Below, piece by piece: positions 1 to 8,898 of a stretch of DNA of 64,000 bases. The stretch lies in the NCBI GenBank assembly GCA_016702505.1, contig JADJDU010000013.1, positions 46,851 through 110,850 of the forward strand, given 5' to 3'. This DNA comes from Microthrixaceae bacterium (GTDB taxonomy: Bacteria > Actinomycetota > Acidimicrobiia > Acidimicrobiales > Iamiaceae). Every line of letters begins with the position of its first letter. Within the stretch, counting starts at the first letter, position 1. The notes beneath the pieces are model-generated. The model was given only the letters and a program-made list of their open reading frames with translations. It was not told the DNA's origin and did not search any database. Position numbers and translations under genes: made by a program.

Positions 1-995
1 CACTCGCCATCGCTGGTGACGACCTGGGAGGAGTTTCGGAACTCGGTGTCACTAACGCCCTCCACGGTGCCGACTACCAAGGTGGAGTCCAGATCGGCCG
101 CCAACTGCTCCAGTTCCGCCCCTTCGGGAGCATCTTGTACCGGGCCGTCGGTGTCGACCACGTCCTCGGGCCACAGGACCAGGTCGAGTCCGGGAGGGAC
201 CTGGGCGCTGGCCTCCAGGTGGCGTTCGAACACCTTGCGCTCGTCGGTGTTGATGGCCCGGGTGCCTTGCGGTCCACCTCCTTGCACGTAGGCCACATCC
301 ATCGTCTGGCCCGTCGGCTCCCCCTGGGGCGCCACCACCGCAATCACCATCAGGACCGCCACGGCGGCGCCGGCTCCGCCCGCGGCCCGCCAGTCCCGGG
401 ACACGAGAGCAGACAGGGCCAGGCCCACGGCCACGGTGGCCACCCCGATCAGTAGGACACCGCCGACCCGGGCGATTGTCGCCAGCGGACCGCCGACCTG
501 CCCCACCGCCAGGAGCGACAGCGGCACGCCACCGAAGGGCCATGCACTCCGGAACGCCTCGCACAGCACCCACGCGCCCACGATGGCCGGTCGGCGACCG
601 GCACCGGGGGGCACCGCCAGACAGAACAGGCCGAGGAACAGGGCGTAGGCCAGGGTGGCGATGATGTATCCGGGAAAGGTGAGCTGGCTGATCCAGGAGA
701 TGGTGGGTGTGAAGAGCGCCAGTCCGGCCACAAAGCCTCGACCCAGCCGCTGCCGGGCCCCGGCGCCGGCCAGGAGCCGGTCGGCCAGTGCCAACCCGGC
801 GAAGGCCAACGGCCACCATCCCCACGGCGGCAGGCTCAGGGCCACCAGAACTCCGACCCCGACGGCTCGAACCATCGGTCGGGCCGCCAGGCTCCTGACC
901 TCAGCCATCGGACCACGGCTGGAGGCGTCGCTGCCTTCGGCGCCGAGATCAGTAGCGGTCGGGATCGGTGGATCCTGCTCAGAGGTGTGAGACAT
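1..995 (-). CDS. lnt: Apolipoprotein N-acyltransferase Lnt, 5' part (3' end outside window)
   Basis: The minus-strand frame is open from an ATG at 995 to the window edge. Lnt moves an acyl chain from phospholipid onto the N-terminal cysteine of lipoproteins in the cytoplasmic membrane. About 200 residues of hydrophobic helices (for example WWPLAFAGLALADRLL) precede the start of the nitrilase-type domain, where LVLWPEDVV carries the expected catalytic Glu. The Lys and Cys of the Glu-Lys-Cys triad would lie in the missing part. Lipoproteins encoded at 9578, 23181, 38050, 44371 and 49705 are plausible substrates. Confidence 0.85.
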   Translation of the reverse strand, partial: MSHTSEQDPPIPTATDLGAEGSDASSRGPMAEVRSLAARPMVRAVGVGVLVALSLPPWGWWPLAFAGLALADRLLAGAGARQRLGRGFVAGLALFTPTISWISQLTFPGYIIATLAYALFLGLFCLAVPPGAGRRPAIVGAWVLCEAFRSAWPFGGVPLSLLAVGQVGGPLATIARVGGVLLIGVATVAVGLALSALVSRDWRAAGGAGAAVAVLMVIAVVAPQGEPTGQTMDVAYVQGGGPQGTRAINTDERKVFERHLEASAQVPPGLDLVLWPEDVVDTDGPVQDAPEGAELEQLAADLDSTLVVGTVEGVSDTEFRNSSQVVTSDGE

Positions 996-1131
996 CGGCG
1001 GACAGTCTGGTCGACACCGGGCTGCCCTCCATCGTCAGCGGGACCGTTCGACTCGCCATGTCGGTCCACCTTGCAGACCGCTCCTTTGACGGTCCGGTCT
1101 GGTTCGATGACGTCCGAAGTACCTTCTGGCC

Positions 1132-2376
1132 ATGGATCCGGTGGTCACCTCTCCCGAATCTGCGATGGGGGAACCGCCGAGGTTCGGGCCCCTTCGGTTC
1201 GGCCCGGTGCAAAAGCAGGCTGCGCTCTTGTGGTTGGCGGTGGCGTTACCTGTCAACACTCTGATCTTCGTGGGGCGGCGGCTCTGGGGTCCCGGTGGTC
1301 GCCCGCTCATCGACGACGCCTTCATGCACTGGGATGCCCGGTGGTTCATGACCATCGCTCGAGACGGCTACAGCTACCAGCCCGGACAACAGTCAAACGT
1401 GGTCTTCGCCCCCGCCTTCCCCCTTATCGGAAGGGCGGCATCGGTGGTAGTCGGTTCGATCCCACTGGCCTTGTTCCTGGTCGCTGCCGCTTTCGGCCTA
1501 GCCAGCTTCGTGCTGGTGGCCACGTGGTTCGAGCGGCGAGAGTCAGAGGCCATCACCCGCTCGGCCATGGTGCTCTTCGCCCTCTATCCGTTCACCATCT
1601 ACCTGACCGGCATCCCCTACAGCGAGCCCCTCTACCTGTTCACGGCATTGGCCGCGTTCATGGCCCTGGAATCGGATCGGCCGGCGTTGGCCGGGCTGGC
1701 GGGCCTCGTCACCACCGCCACCAGGGTCACCGGGGTGGCGGTGGCCGTGGGGCTCATGGTCATGGTCCTCACCCGGCGGGGCGCACTTCGGGCTGTGACC
1801 GAGGCCGATCGCCAAGACGGACCCACCGACGGGTGGGTCTTAGGGCCGATGGTGATATCGCCCCGCAAGCTTCGCGGCCGCGATGCCTGGGTCCTGTTGT
1901 CATGGGTGGGGCTGGTGGCGTGGATGGCGTACTTCCAACATCGCTTCGACAACCCGGTGTTGTTCTCGTCGGGCAACTTCGGGGCACCGGGACGCTGGTT
2001 GAGCGAACCGAGCATTCGCTCGCTGCTCAAGGTCCAGTACTTCCAGAACCTCACCGAGGAGATCCCGGCCTACATCCTCACCACCACCATCCATGGGATC
2101 CTGGCCATCGGCGCCATCTTGTTGATGCCCGCGGTGGTGCGTCGCTACGGAGCGGCCTATGGCGTGTTCGGCGGGACGATCATCGCCATGAGCTGGATCA
2201 CCAGCGGCGCCTTCCAGGGCTTCGGCCGGTACCTGCTGGTGGTGTTCCCGCTGTTCGGCCCGCTGGCGGTGTGGGCGGCCCGGACCGCGCTGCGCACGGT
2301 CTGGCTCCCGCGCTTCTTCGGCCTGGGCCTTCTAGCCACCACCCTCATGTGGGCCAACGGTCACTGGGTGTCCTAG
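1132..2376 (+). CDS. PIG-V-like integral membrane mannosyltransferase
   Basis: This is a 414-residue polytopic membrane protein with about nine hydrophobic segments. HWDARWFMTIARDGY near residue 65 resembles the luminal acidic motif of the GPI mannosyltransferase 2 (PIG-V) family, and LFALYPFTIYLTGIPYSEPLYL matches the family's second conserved block in part. Bacterial members probably transfer mannose or another sugar from polyprenyl-phosphate donors to an exported acceptor; the acceptor here is unknown. It is transcribed divergently from lnt. Its TAG stop lies one base before dispersed element copy A. Start ATG 1132 is the first candidate; an in-frame ATG at 1165 is an alternative. Confidence 0.7.
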   Translation: MDPVVTSPESAMGEPPRFGPLRFGPVQKQAALLWLAVALPVNTLIFVGRRLWGPGGRPLIDDAFMHWDARWFMTIARDGYSYQPGQQSNVVFAPAFPLIGRAASVVVGSIPLALFLVAAAFGLASFVLVATWFERRESEAITRSAMVLFALYPFTIYLTGIPYSEPLYLFTALAAFMALESDRPALAGLAGLVTTATRVTGVAVAVGLMVMVLTRRGALRAVTEADRQDGPTDGWVLGPMVISPRKLRGRDAWVLLSWVGLVAWMAYFQHRFDNPVLFSSGNFGAPGRWLSEPSIRSLLKVQYFQNLTEEIPAYILTTTIHGILAIGAILLMPAVVRRYGAAYGVFGGTIIAMSWITSGAFQGFGRYLLVVFPLFGPLAVWAARTALRTVWLPRFFGLGLLATTLMWANGHWVS

Positions 2377-2377
2377 T

Positions 2378-2547
2378 CCTAGATCCGCCGGAAGGCAGAG
2401 CCTTCCGGTGGAGTTCGATCGCCGGCCTGACGGCCGACGTCTTCGCTGCTGCGACCGGCAAAGCCGATCTCCGCAGGTCGGGGGCTCTGCCACGAAGGGC
2501 TCTGCCCCCGAACCCCCGCCCAGTCCTGCAGCTTCACGTCGTCGCTC
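2378..2547 (+). repeat. Dispersed element, copy A (3'-truncated)
   Basis: The first ~165 bases match copies B, C and E closely, then similarity is lost near 2547. It starts one base after the TAG of the preceding gene with a 13-bp hairpin (arms 2384-2396 and 2400-2412, loop AGA). In this copy arm position 8 is a G:C pair, whereas copies C and D have A:T there. The non-coding stretch 2377-2723 consists of this copy, a second repeat type (2571-2628) and the deleted copy A'. Confidence 0.85.
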
Positions 2548-2570
2548 CTAGGTTGATCAGACCGCGGGGG

Positions 2571-2628
2571 CCTCGGTTGAACCATGCCGTGCTTATGGGT
2601 CGGCTCGCCCACTCGCTCGCCTCCTAAG
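2571..2628 (-). repeat. Second dispersed repeat (R2), copy 1
   Basis: Read on the minus strand this ~58-base stretch matches 36913-36971 on the plus strand. Shared blocks are CTTAGGAGGCGAGC, CGAGCCGACCCAT, AGCACGG and ATGGTT followed by AACCGAGGC, with about 10 mismatches. It sits between element copies A and A' and is not part of the other copies of that element. Confidence 0.6.
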
Positions 2629-2706
2629 CCTGGATCAGCCGGAAGGCAGGCCCCCGAACCCCCGCCAGTCCTGCTGCTTCAACTCGCCAGATGGTCGAAC
2701 GTTCTC
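2629..2706 (+). repeat. Dispersed element, internally deleted copy A'
   Basis: The terminus CCTGGATCAGCCGGAAGGCAG joins directly to the later core block GCCCCCGAACCCCCGCC, so about 100 internal bases are missing. The end, CTTCAACTCGCCAGATGG, parallels copies B and E. It lies just beyond the 3' end of hemG (minus strand). Confidence 0.7.
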
Positions 2707-2723
2707 GGGGCGAGTTTGGTCGG

Positions 2724-4292
2724 TCAGTGAAGAAGAGCGCGTCGGGTGGGCCAGGTCGCGCCCAGGGCCTTGGCGGCGAGCTCTCCGGAGCGGATGCATG
2801 CGGGCACACCCACGCCGCGAAGGGCGGCCCCGGCCAAGACCAGGCCCGCCCGGTGACGGGCCGACACCGCGGCCAGGTCGGCTTCGATGGCATCGACGCG
2901 GGACAGGTGGCCAGGGGCGTATTGGGGGAAGGCCCGATCCCAGCGCCCCACTCGGACCTCGGTCGGGGCGGCCCTCACCCCGATCACGCGGTCCAGATCG
3001 GCGGTCACGCGGGCCAGGAGGTCGTCATCATCTAGGTCGCGGTGGCGGTCGTCTCCCATCCGGCCCGCCGAGACCCTCAAGATGATGTCGTCACGTTCAG
3101 GATGGCGCCACTGCGCCCACTTGGCGGTTCCATAGGACACCGCCGTCACCATGGTTCCCTGGTCGCGGGGGATCAGGCACCCGCTCACCCCCTCGGGTAG
3201 CCCGTCGGCGGGGTCGATGGCGTCGGCGTCGAAGGCCAGGGTGACCATCGTTATCGAGGAGTGATCGATGTCGGTCAGCAACCGGGCCGGACCGGGAGCG
3301 AGGTCGGCCAGAAGGGATGCAGCGACGAAGGCCGGACAGGCCAACACCACGGCATCGGCGAGAAGGGTGGACCCGTCGGAGAGGTGGGCCAGCCACTGGC
3401 CTCCGGCCCCACCAACCCCACTCACCTCCCCGGTCACCCCGGTTTGGCCAATCGGTTCTAGGGCCTGGACCTCAACCCCCACCCGCAGGTCGGCGGAGGG
3501 CATGGCACCCACCACGGCATCCACCAGGCGGGCCATGCCACCGAGGGGGGTGGCGAACACCGGGGCCGTACCCGGTGTGGACGCAGCCGGTGATGAGGTG
3601 GTCGACGTTCCCGCCTTCACCTGGGCGGCACAAGAGCGGATGAGGCTCGGGTCTCTTGTTCGGGCGGCCGCGTCGATCTGGGGGACGACGGCGGCCAGGC
3701 TCAGCCTCGAGGTATCCCCGGCGTTGATCCCTCCGATCAGTGGGTCGATGAGGTGGTCCACCACCTCGTCGCCCAGGCGGCCACGCAGGTAGGGGCCGAC
3801 GGCCACGTCGCCCGAGGGCGATGCCGGTGCCGACGGAGGATCGGTGTCCAATCGCGGCAGTTCGAGGTCCCGAGCCACCCTCGCCAGGCCGTCGGGCGAG
3901 AGGATCCCGCTGGCTGCCAGGGCATCGAGGTCGACGGGCACACCCAGCACGTGCCCCTCGGGCATCGGTCGCCGGGCCCCGTCGAGGAAGATCTCCGCCC
4001 GGCGGGCCAGGGGAGACACCAGTTCGCCGTCTATCTCCAGGTCGTGGCAAAGGGCCACAGCCCAGGGCACCCGGAGCAGGAAGTTGTCGGCGGTCTCGTC
4101 CACCGGTCGACCGGCGAACATCGAGGTCTGGATCTTTCCCCCCAGGCGTCCGGGCTCCACCACCGTCACGTGGGACCCTGCCTGGGTAAGTCGCAACGCG
4201 GCCGTCAGCCCGGCTGCACCACCCCCTACCACCACGACATGGTCAGGTCGGACCCGCGTCGAACTCACGTCGGACTCACGTCGGACTCGCAT
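2724..4292 (-). CDS. hemG: Protoporphyrinogen/coproporphyrinogen oxidase (HemG/HemY/CgoX family)
   Basis: This 522-residue FAD enzyme should oxidise (copro)porphyrinogen III to the porphyrin, the step before iron insertion. The dinucleotide-binding motif VVVGGGAAGLTAALRL is near residue 16, LGGKIQT follows it, and the C-terminal GVGVPACIRSGELAAKA is typical of the family. ATG 4292 gives a 17-base overlap with the hemH end; a GTG at 4268 is an alternative start, because the first nine codons are not conserved-looking. Order hemE-hemH-hemG implies one transcript. Actinomycetes usually use the coproporphyrin route, so coproporphyrinogen is the likelier substrate (family knowledge). The final coproheme decarboxylase is not in the window. 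Confidence 0.9.
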   Translation of the reverse strand: MRVRRESDVSSTRVRPDHVVVVGGGAAGLTAALRLTQAGSHVTVVEPGRLGGKIQTSMFAGRPVDETADNFLLRVPWAVALCHDLEIDGELVSPLARRAEIFLDGARRPMPEGHVLGVPVDLDALAASGILSPDGLARVARDLELPRLDTDPPSAPASPSGDVAVGPYLRGRLGDEVVDHLIDPLIGGINAGDTSRLSLAAVVPQIDAAARTRDPSLIRSCAAQVKAGTSTTSSPAASTPGTAPVFATPLGGMARLVDAVVGAMPSADLRVGVEVQALEPIGQTGVTGEVSGVGGAGGQWLAHLSDGSTLLADAVVLACPAFVAASLLADLAPGPARLLTDIDHSSITMVTLAFDADAIDPADGLPEGVSGCLIPRDQGTMVTAVSYGTAKWAQWRHPERDDIILRVSAGRMGDDRHRDLDDDDLLARVTADLDRVIGVRAAPTEVRVGRWDRAFPQYAPGHLSRVDAIEADLAAVSARHRAGLVLAGAALRGVGVPACIRSGELAAKALGATWPTRRALLH

Positions 4293-5301
4293 CAGTTCCG
4301 GGCTGGTGCGGGTCGGTGCCCGCGCCGGGATCCGAGCCAGGATCAGCGCTCTGACCAGCGTTCTGACCAGCCACGGGTGAGTTGGCGGCGGTCTGGACCC
4401 GGCGGGCCAGGGCCGCCATGACTCTGGGGTCGTCGTTGAGGGTCCTTGTCCGGCCAAAGGCCAGCCCGGCCTCGGAGGCTCTAGCAGCGGCTTCGATGTC
4501 GAGGTCGTAGGCCACCTCGAGGTGGTCGGCCACGAACCCCTGCGGGCACACCAGGATTCCATCGGTTCCACCGGACCGTGCCAGCTCGTCGATCACCGCC
4601 AAGATGTCGGGGCCCCGCCACGGTTCGGGGGTTGCTCCGGCGCTCTGCCAGGCCAGCGACCAGCGGGAGGCGTCCAGGCCGGCGAGCCGGGCCGCAGCCG
4701 CTGCCGACGCCGCCAGCTCGCCGGGGTAGGAGTCTCCTTCCAGCACCCGCTCGGGCAGCGAGTGGGCGGTGAAGACGACTTGGGTGGATGGACCCATGTC
4801 GGTGAGGGCATCGACGACGGCGGTGGCCAGGAACTCCTGGTAGGTGGGCTCGTCATACCAGCGCAACACCTGCGAATGCCCGATGTCGACCTGGGCGGCG
4901 GCCGCGGCGGCCCGATTCTGGTACTCGCCGACGCTGGCTCCCGAGTAGTGCGGGGCCAGGACCAGGCCCACCACATGGCCGACGCCTTCAGCGGCCAACG
5001 TCGATACGGCGTCCTCGATGAACGGACTGGCATGCTTCTGGCCCAGCCTGACCTCGAACCGTTGCGGCTCGAGGCGGTCCAACTCCCGGGCCACGGCCGC
5101 CACCTGGTCGGCCGTGCGTGCGGCCAGTGTGGATGTTCCCCCCAGAGCGTCGTAGCGGCGGGTGAGGTCGGCGAGCTGCTCGGGTGACGGGGGTCGACCA
5201 CGCCGGATGTGGGTGTAGTAAGCCTCGATGTCGCTGGTGCGGGCCGGGGTGCCGTAGGCCATGACCACGACCCCCACCCGAGTGGCGGGCGCGGCCGTCA
5301 C
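4276..5301 (-). CDS. hemH: Ferrochelatase (probably coproporphyrin ferrochelatase CpfC)
   Basis: This 341-residue protein inserts Fe2+ into the porphyrin. GVVVMAYGTP near the N terminus is the usual start of the family. FTAHSLPERV holds the conserved His, and VCPQGFVADHLEVAYDLD holds the conserved Glu region of the iron site. There is no C-terminal membrane anchor or Fe-S cysteine cluster. The last ~30 residues are low-complexity (Gly, Asp, Pro rich) and overlap the hemG start. The start overlaps the hemE stop by four bases, which suggests translational coupling. Confidence 0.92.
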   Translation of the reverse strand: MTAAPATRVGVVVMAYGTPARTSDIEAYYTHIRRGRPPSPEQLADLTRRYDALGGTSTLAARTADQVAAVARELDRLEPQRFEVRLGQKHASPFIEDAVSTLAAEGVGHVVGLVLAPHYSGASVGEYQNRAAAAAAQVDIGHSQVLRWYDEPTYQEFLATAVVDALTDMGPSTQVVFTAHSLPERVLEGDSYPGELAASAAAAARLAGLDASRWSLAWQSAGATPEPWRGPDILAVIDELARSGGTDGILVCPQGFVADHLEVAYDLDIEAAARASEAGLAFGRTRTLNDDPRVMAALARRVQTAANSPVAGQNAGQSADPGSDPGAGTDPHQPGTDASPT

Positions 5302-6374
5302 CGCACCCGACCCTCGGCGTGAACGGTGTCGATCACCCGCTTCAACACGTCAGGGTCCGACTCGGGAAACACACCGTGGCCCAGGTTGAAGATGTGTCCG
5401 CGGTGTCCGTCGGCTCGTCGCAGCACGTCGCGGGTCCGCTCCACCGCCACATCGGCACCGGCCAGGATCGTGGTCGGATCGAGGTTGCCCTGGAGGGCCA
5501 CCTCATCTCCCAGACGGGCCCGGGCGTCGTCGAGGTCCACCCGCCAGTCGACCCCCACCACGTCGGCGCCGGCCTCGTGCATGAGCCCCAGCAGTTCACC
5601 GGTGCCCACCCCGAAGTGAACCCGCGGCACCCCGGTGTCGGCGATGCCACCTAGGACCTTCTGCGACGCCGGCAGGACGTAACGCCGATAGTCGCTGGGG
5701 CACAGGGCCCCAGCCCAGGAGTCGAACAGTTGGATGGCCGAAGCCCCAGCCGCAACCTGGCTGCGCAGTGATGCCAGGGCCAGGTCGGCGAGCCGGTCGA
5801 GTAGCGCGGCGAACAACTCGGGATGGCCGTACATGAGAGCCTTGGTCTTGGCGTAGGTGCGGCTCGGTCCACCCTCGATGGCATAGGAGGCCACCGTGAA
5901 CGGGGCCCCGGCGAACCCGATGAGCGGGACGTCACCCAACTCCGACACCAGGTTGCGGACGGTATCGAGCACGAAGGGAGTGTGGGCCTGGGCGTCGAGA
6001 TCGACGATGCGGTCCAGATCGGCCTCGCTTCGGAACGGGCGTTCCACGACCGGTCCCACGCCGGGACGCACCTCGACCCCGAAGCCGATCGCCTCCAGCG
6101 GGGTGACGATGTCGGAGTACAAGATCGCGGCATCGGTGCCGTAGCGGTGCACCGGCTGGAGAGTGATCTCGGTGGCCAGGTCGGGGTTGCGGATCGCCTC
6201 GGTGATGGAGCCGGTGCCCCGGATCGCCCGGTACTCGGGCAGCGATCGGCCGGCCTGGCGCATGAACCACACTGGCACCCGGTCGTGAGGTTCACCCCGA
6301 CAGGCACGGAGGAACGGTGAGTCGGCGCTGACCATCGCGGCGAGGCTAATGGTGCTGTGATCGGATGTAGCCAT
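5298..6374 (-). CDS. hemE: Uroporphyrinogen decarboxylase
   Basis: HemE converts uroporphyrinogen III to coproporphyrinogen III in the cytoplasm. PVWFMRQAGRSLPEYR is the signature near residue 40, and GFAGAPFTVASYAIEGG is the second conserved block. ATG 6374 is chosen because GGAG lies six bases upstream; an internal ATG at 6335 has no good ribosome site. With this start the codon shares bases with the divergent ATG at 6373. It is the first gene of the hemE-hemH-hemG operon. Confidence 0.93.
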   Translation of the reverse strand: MATSDHSTISLAAMVSADSPFLRACRGEPHDRVPVWFMRQAGRSLPEYRAIRGTGSITEAIRNPDLATEITLQPVHRYGTDAAILYSDIVTPLEAIGFGVEVRPGVGPVVERPFRSEADLDRIVDLDAQAHTPFVLDTVRNLVSELGDVPLIGFAGAPFTVASYAIEGGPSRTYAKTKALMYGHPELFAALLDRLADLALASLRSQVAAGASAIQLFDSWAGALCPSDYRRYVLPASQKVLGGIADTGVPRVHFGVGTGELLGLMHEAGADVVGVDWRVDLDDARARLGDEVALQGNLDPTTILAGADVAVERTRDVLRRADGHRGHIFNLGHGVFPESDPDVLKRVIDTVHAEGRVR

Positions 6375-6636
6375 GCGCCGCTCCATCGACGACCAGCCCT
6401 TCGACGCCGAGGCCGACCCGGTGGTGGCCGGTGATCCCGACCTCCAGCAGACCTCGTGGGCGGTGGCCATCGCCGATGACTACGACGACGCCGAACCACG
6501 GGTGGTGCTCACCGTGGAAGAGATCGGACGGGCCGGTGCCGGGCTCATCACCCATCTGACCCCGGTCGGGGCCCGCCGGCTGAGGGTGGCCCTACGCGAT
6601 GCCCTGCGTGAGATCGGCGAGGACCCCGGGCTCTGA
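6373..6636 (+). CDS. Small conserved-looking protein of unknown function
   Basis: This 87-residue acidic protein was not recognised. Its N-terminal half is rich in Asp/Glu (IADDYDDAEPRVVLTVEEIG) and its C-terminal half predicts a helix (LRVALRDALREIG). It starts head-to-head with hemE, the two ATG codons sharing a CATG, so the genes may share a bidirectional control region. The 117 bases after it contain only a short fragment similar to the dispersed element (about 6646-6668). Confidence 0.6.
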   Translation: MRRSIDDQPFDAEADPVVAGDPDLQQTSWAVAIADDYDDAEPRVVLTVEEIGRAGAGLITHLTPVGARRLRVALRDALREIGEDPGL

Positions 6637-6753
6637 GGAGGCGAGCCGAAAGGCGGAGCACCGCCTAGGATGGCAGATCCCTTGATCGGGGTCTGACCCG
6701 CCGGTCCGATCCCGTTCACCGCCGAACCGACATCGGATTCACCCGCTTCACCC

Positions 6754-8898
6754 ATGACCATCCACCCCGACCTGGCCTCCGAACAGGCCCACATCGACCG
6801 GGCCTACGAATGCCTCGAAGAGGCCCGCACTTCGGCCAACCGGCTCAAGGGGATGGTCGAGGTCGGTGCCGGTGGTACCGAGCAGGCCCGCTTCGAGCGG
6901 GAGGTCATCTTCGACACCGTGGCCCACCGCCTGAGCCACCTCCACCTCGGCGATGCCGCCCTCTGCTTCGGCCGCATCGACCGGGAACCCGACGACGGCG
7001 GCGAGACCTTCTACGTGGGTCGCCTCGCCGTATCGGACCGAGACCAGGAGCCGCTGGTGGTCGACTGGCGGGCGCCGGTGGCCGAGCCGTTCTACCGGGC
7101 CACCGGGCGTCAACCGATGGGCCTGGCCCGTCGCCGTCACTTCGCCACCCGGGGACGCCAGGTGCTCGGCATCGAAGACGAGTTGTTCGGAGATCACGCC
7201 CTGGACCTGGGTGAGGCATCGGGCCTCCAAGGCCAGGGGGCCCTGATCGCAGCGTTGGAGACGGCTCGCTCGGGGCGGCTGGGCGACATCGTGGCCACCA
7301 TCCAGGGCGAACAGGACGAGATCATCCGTGCCCCGCTGCCCGGGGTGCTGGTGGTGCAGGGCGGGCCCGGCACGGGCAAGACCGTTGTTGCCCTGCACCG
7401 TGCCGCCTACCTCCTCTACACCCACCGCTTCCCGCTGGAGGACCAGGGTGTGCTGGTGGTGGGACCCAACCGCCTGTTCCTGGCCTACATCGAGCAGGTC
7501 CTGCCCTCGTTGGGTGAAGCTGGCGTCGAGCTAGCCGTTCTGGCCGACCTCATCGATCCGGTGTCGGTGAAGGGCCGAGACCACGAGGAGGTGGCCCGGC
7601 TCAAAGGTCACGACGTAATGGCCAAGGTCCTGGCCAAGGCGGTCCGGGACCGCAAACGTCCGTTGCGATCCACGTTGCGTATCGGGCACGGCCTCCAGCA
7701 CCTCACCCTCACGGTGAGTCAGTCCGAGTGGATAGTGCACGAAGCCCGACGTCGGTACCACACCCACAACGCCGGTCGCCGCTTCGTGGAACGTGAGGTG
7801 GCCCGGGCTATGGCCGAGTCATCGCGGACCCCGCTCGACCCGACCGATCTCTGGCGCCAGATCCGCCGTCACCCAGATGTGTTCGAGGCGTTGGAATCCA
7901 TGTGGCCGGTGCTCACGCCCGCCCAGTTGCTGCACGACCTGTTCGGGGCTCGGAGCCTGTTGCACCTCGCCGCTGGTCGTCATGTACCCGAACAACAGAT
8001 GGACCTGCTGTTCCGTCCCCGTTCGGTAACCGTCGGGGACGTGGTGTGGACCCACGACGACGTACCTCTGCTCGATGAGGCACGGTCGCTGTTGGGGCCC
8101 AAGCCCCGGCTAAAGCGAGACCTCGACGTCGTCGACGAGATCCGGACCTACGGCCACATCGTGGTCGACGAAGCCCAAGACCTGTCACCGATGCAGCTTC
8201 GGATGCTCACCCGGCGGTCGCTCAACGGGTCGATGACGGTGGTCGGAGACATCGCCCAGTCCACTGGGGCATGGGCGCATGCCGACTGGAACGAGATCCT
8301 CGCCTTGTTGCCGTCGCGGCGACCGGCCCGCCGCGAGGAGCTCACGGTCGGTTACCGGATCCCAGAACCGAACATGGAGCTGGCCGCCAGGGTGTTGGCC
8401 CACGCCGCTCCGGAACTGGCGCCGCCGCGGTCGGTCCGTCAGGGAGGTCGTCCACCGCGGATCACGCGGATCGACGGGGCCGGAGGCTTCGGTCCGGCGG
8501 TCGTCGACGCCGTGGTGGCCGAGCTGGCCTCGGTCGGAACCGGCAACCTGGCCGTCATCTGCCCGGCCTCACGGGTGGAGCTGTGCGCCCGTTCGTTGAC
8601 CGAAGCCGGCATCGACCACGGGGTGGCCACCGAGCGAGGATTGAACCATCAGGTGACGGTGGTTCCCGTGGGAATCGTGAAGGGCCTCGAGCTGGACGCC
8701 ACCGTGGTCGTCGACCCGACCGGGATCCTGGACGAAGAGGCACAGGGGACCAGGGCGCTGTACGTGGCGCTGACCCGCTCGACCAAGCACCTCACCGTGG
8801 TCCACGACGGGCCTCTCCCCGACGTTCTGGAGCCGATCGCTCAGGACCCGGTGCTCACCAGGATCCGCTCGGCGGCGAACGCCCCGACCCCGATGTGA
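6754..8898 (+). CDS. HelD/HelR-like RNA-polymerase-associated SF1 ATPase
   Basis: This 714-residue protein has an N-terminal helical region (EQAHIDRAYECLEEAR), a Walker A motif GGPGTGKTVVALHRAAYLLY near residue 207, a Walker B motif HIVVDEAQDLSPMQ, and a C-terminal SF1 domain ending with LYVALTRSTKHLTVVHDG. This is the layout of HelD-family enzymes, which free stalled RNA polymerase; actinobacterial HelR also contributes to rifampicin tolerance (family knowledge). A UvrD-type DNA helicase is the alternative, but the N-terminal domain favours HelD. Its 3' end overlaps the convergent DtxR-like gene by 58 bases. Confidence 0.82.
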   Translation: MTIHPDLASEQAHIDRAYECLEEARTSANRLKGMVEVGAGGTEQARFEREVIFDTVAHRLSHLHLGDAALCFGRIDREPDDGGETFYVGRLAVSDRDQEPLVVDWRAPVAEPFYRATGRQPMGLARRRHFATRGRQVLGIEDELFGDHALDLGEASGLQGQGALIAALETARSGRLGDIVATIQGEQDEIIRAPLPGVLVVQGGPGTGKTVVALHRAAYLLYTHRFPLEDQGVLVVGPNRLFLAYIEQVLPSLGEAGVELAVLADLIDPVSVKGRDHEEVARLKGHDVMAKVLAKAVRDRKRPLRSTLRIGHGLQHLTLTVSQSEWIVHEARRRYHTHNAGRRFVEREVARAMAESSRTPLDPTDLWRQIRRHPDVFEALESMWPVLTPAQLLHDLFGARSLLHLAAGRHVPEQQMDLLFRPRSVTVGDVVWTHDDVPLLDEARSLLGPKPRLKRDLDVVDEIRTYGHIVVDEAQDLSPMQLRMLTRRSLNGSMTVVGDIAQSTGAWAHADWNEILALLPSRRPARREELTVGYRIPEPNMELAARVLAHAAPELAPPRSVRQGGRPPRITRIDGAGGFGPAVVDAVVAELASVGTGNLAVICPASRVELCARSLTEAGIDHGVATERGLNHQVTVVPVGIVKGLELDATVVVDPTGILDEEAQGTRALYVALTRSTKHLTVVHDGPLPDVLEPIAQDPVLTRIRSAANAPTPM

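Noticed and set aside
987..2627. 546-codon plus-strand frame overlapping the PIG-V-like gene
   Set aside because: The alternative frame at 1132-2376 has membrane helices and family motifs; this one is Arg/Gly/His-rich shadow.
6646..6668. Eighth copy of the dispersed element
   Set aside because: Only GCCGAAAGGCGGAG-like similarity over about 20 bases; too short in GC-rich DNA to count as a copy.
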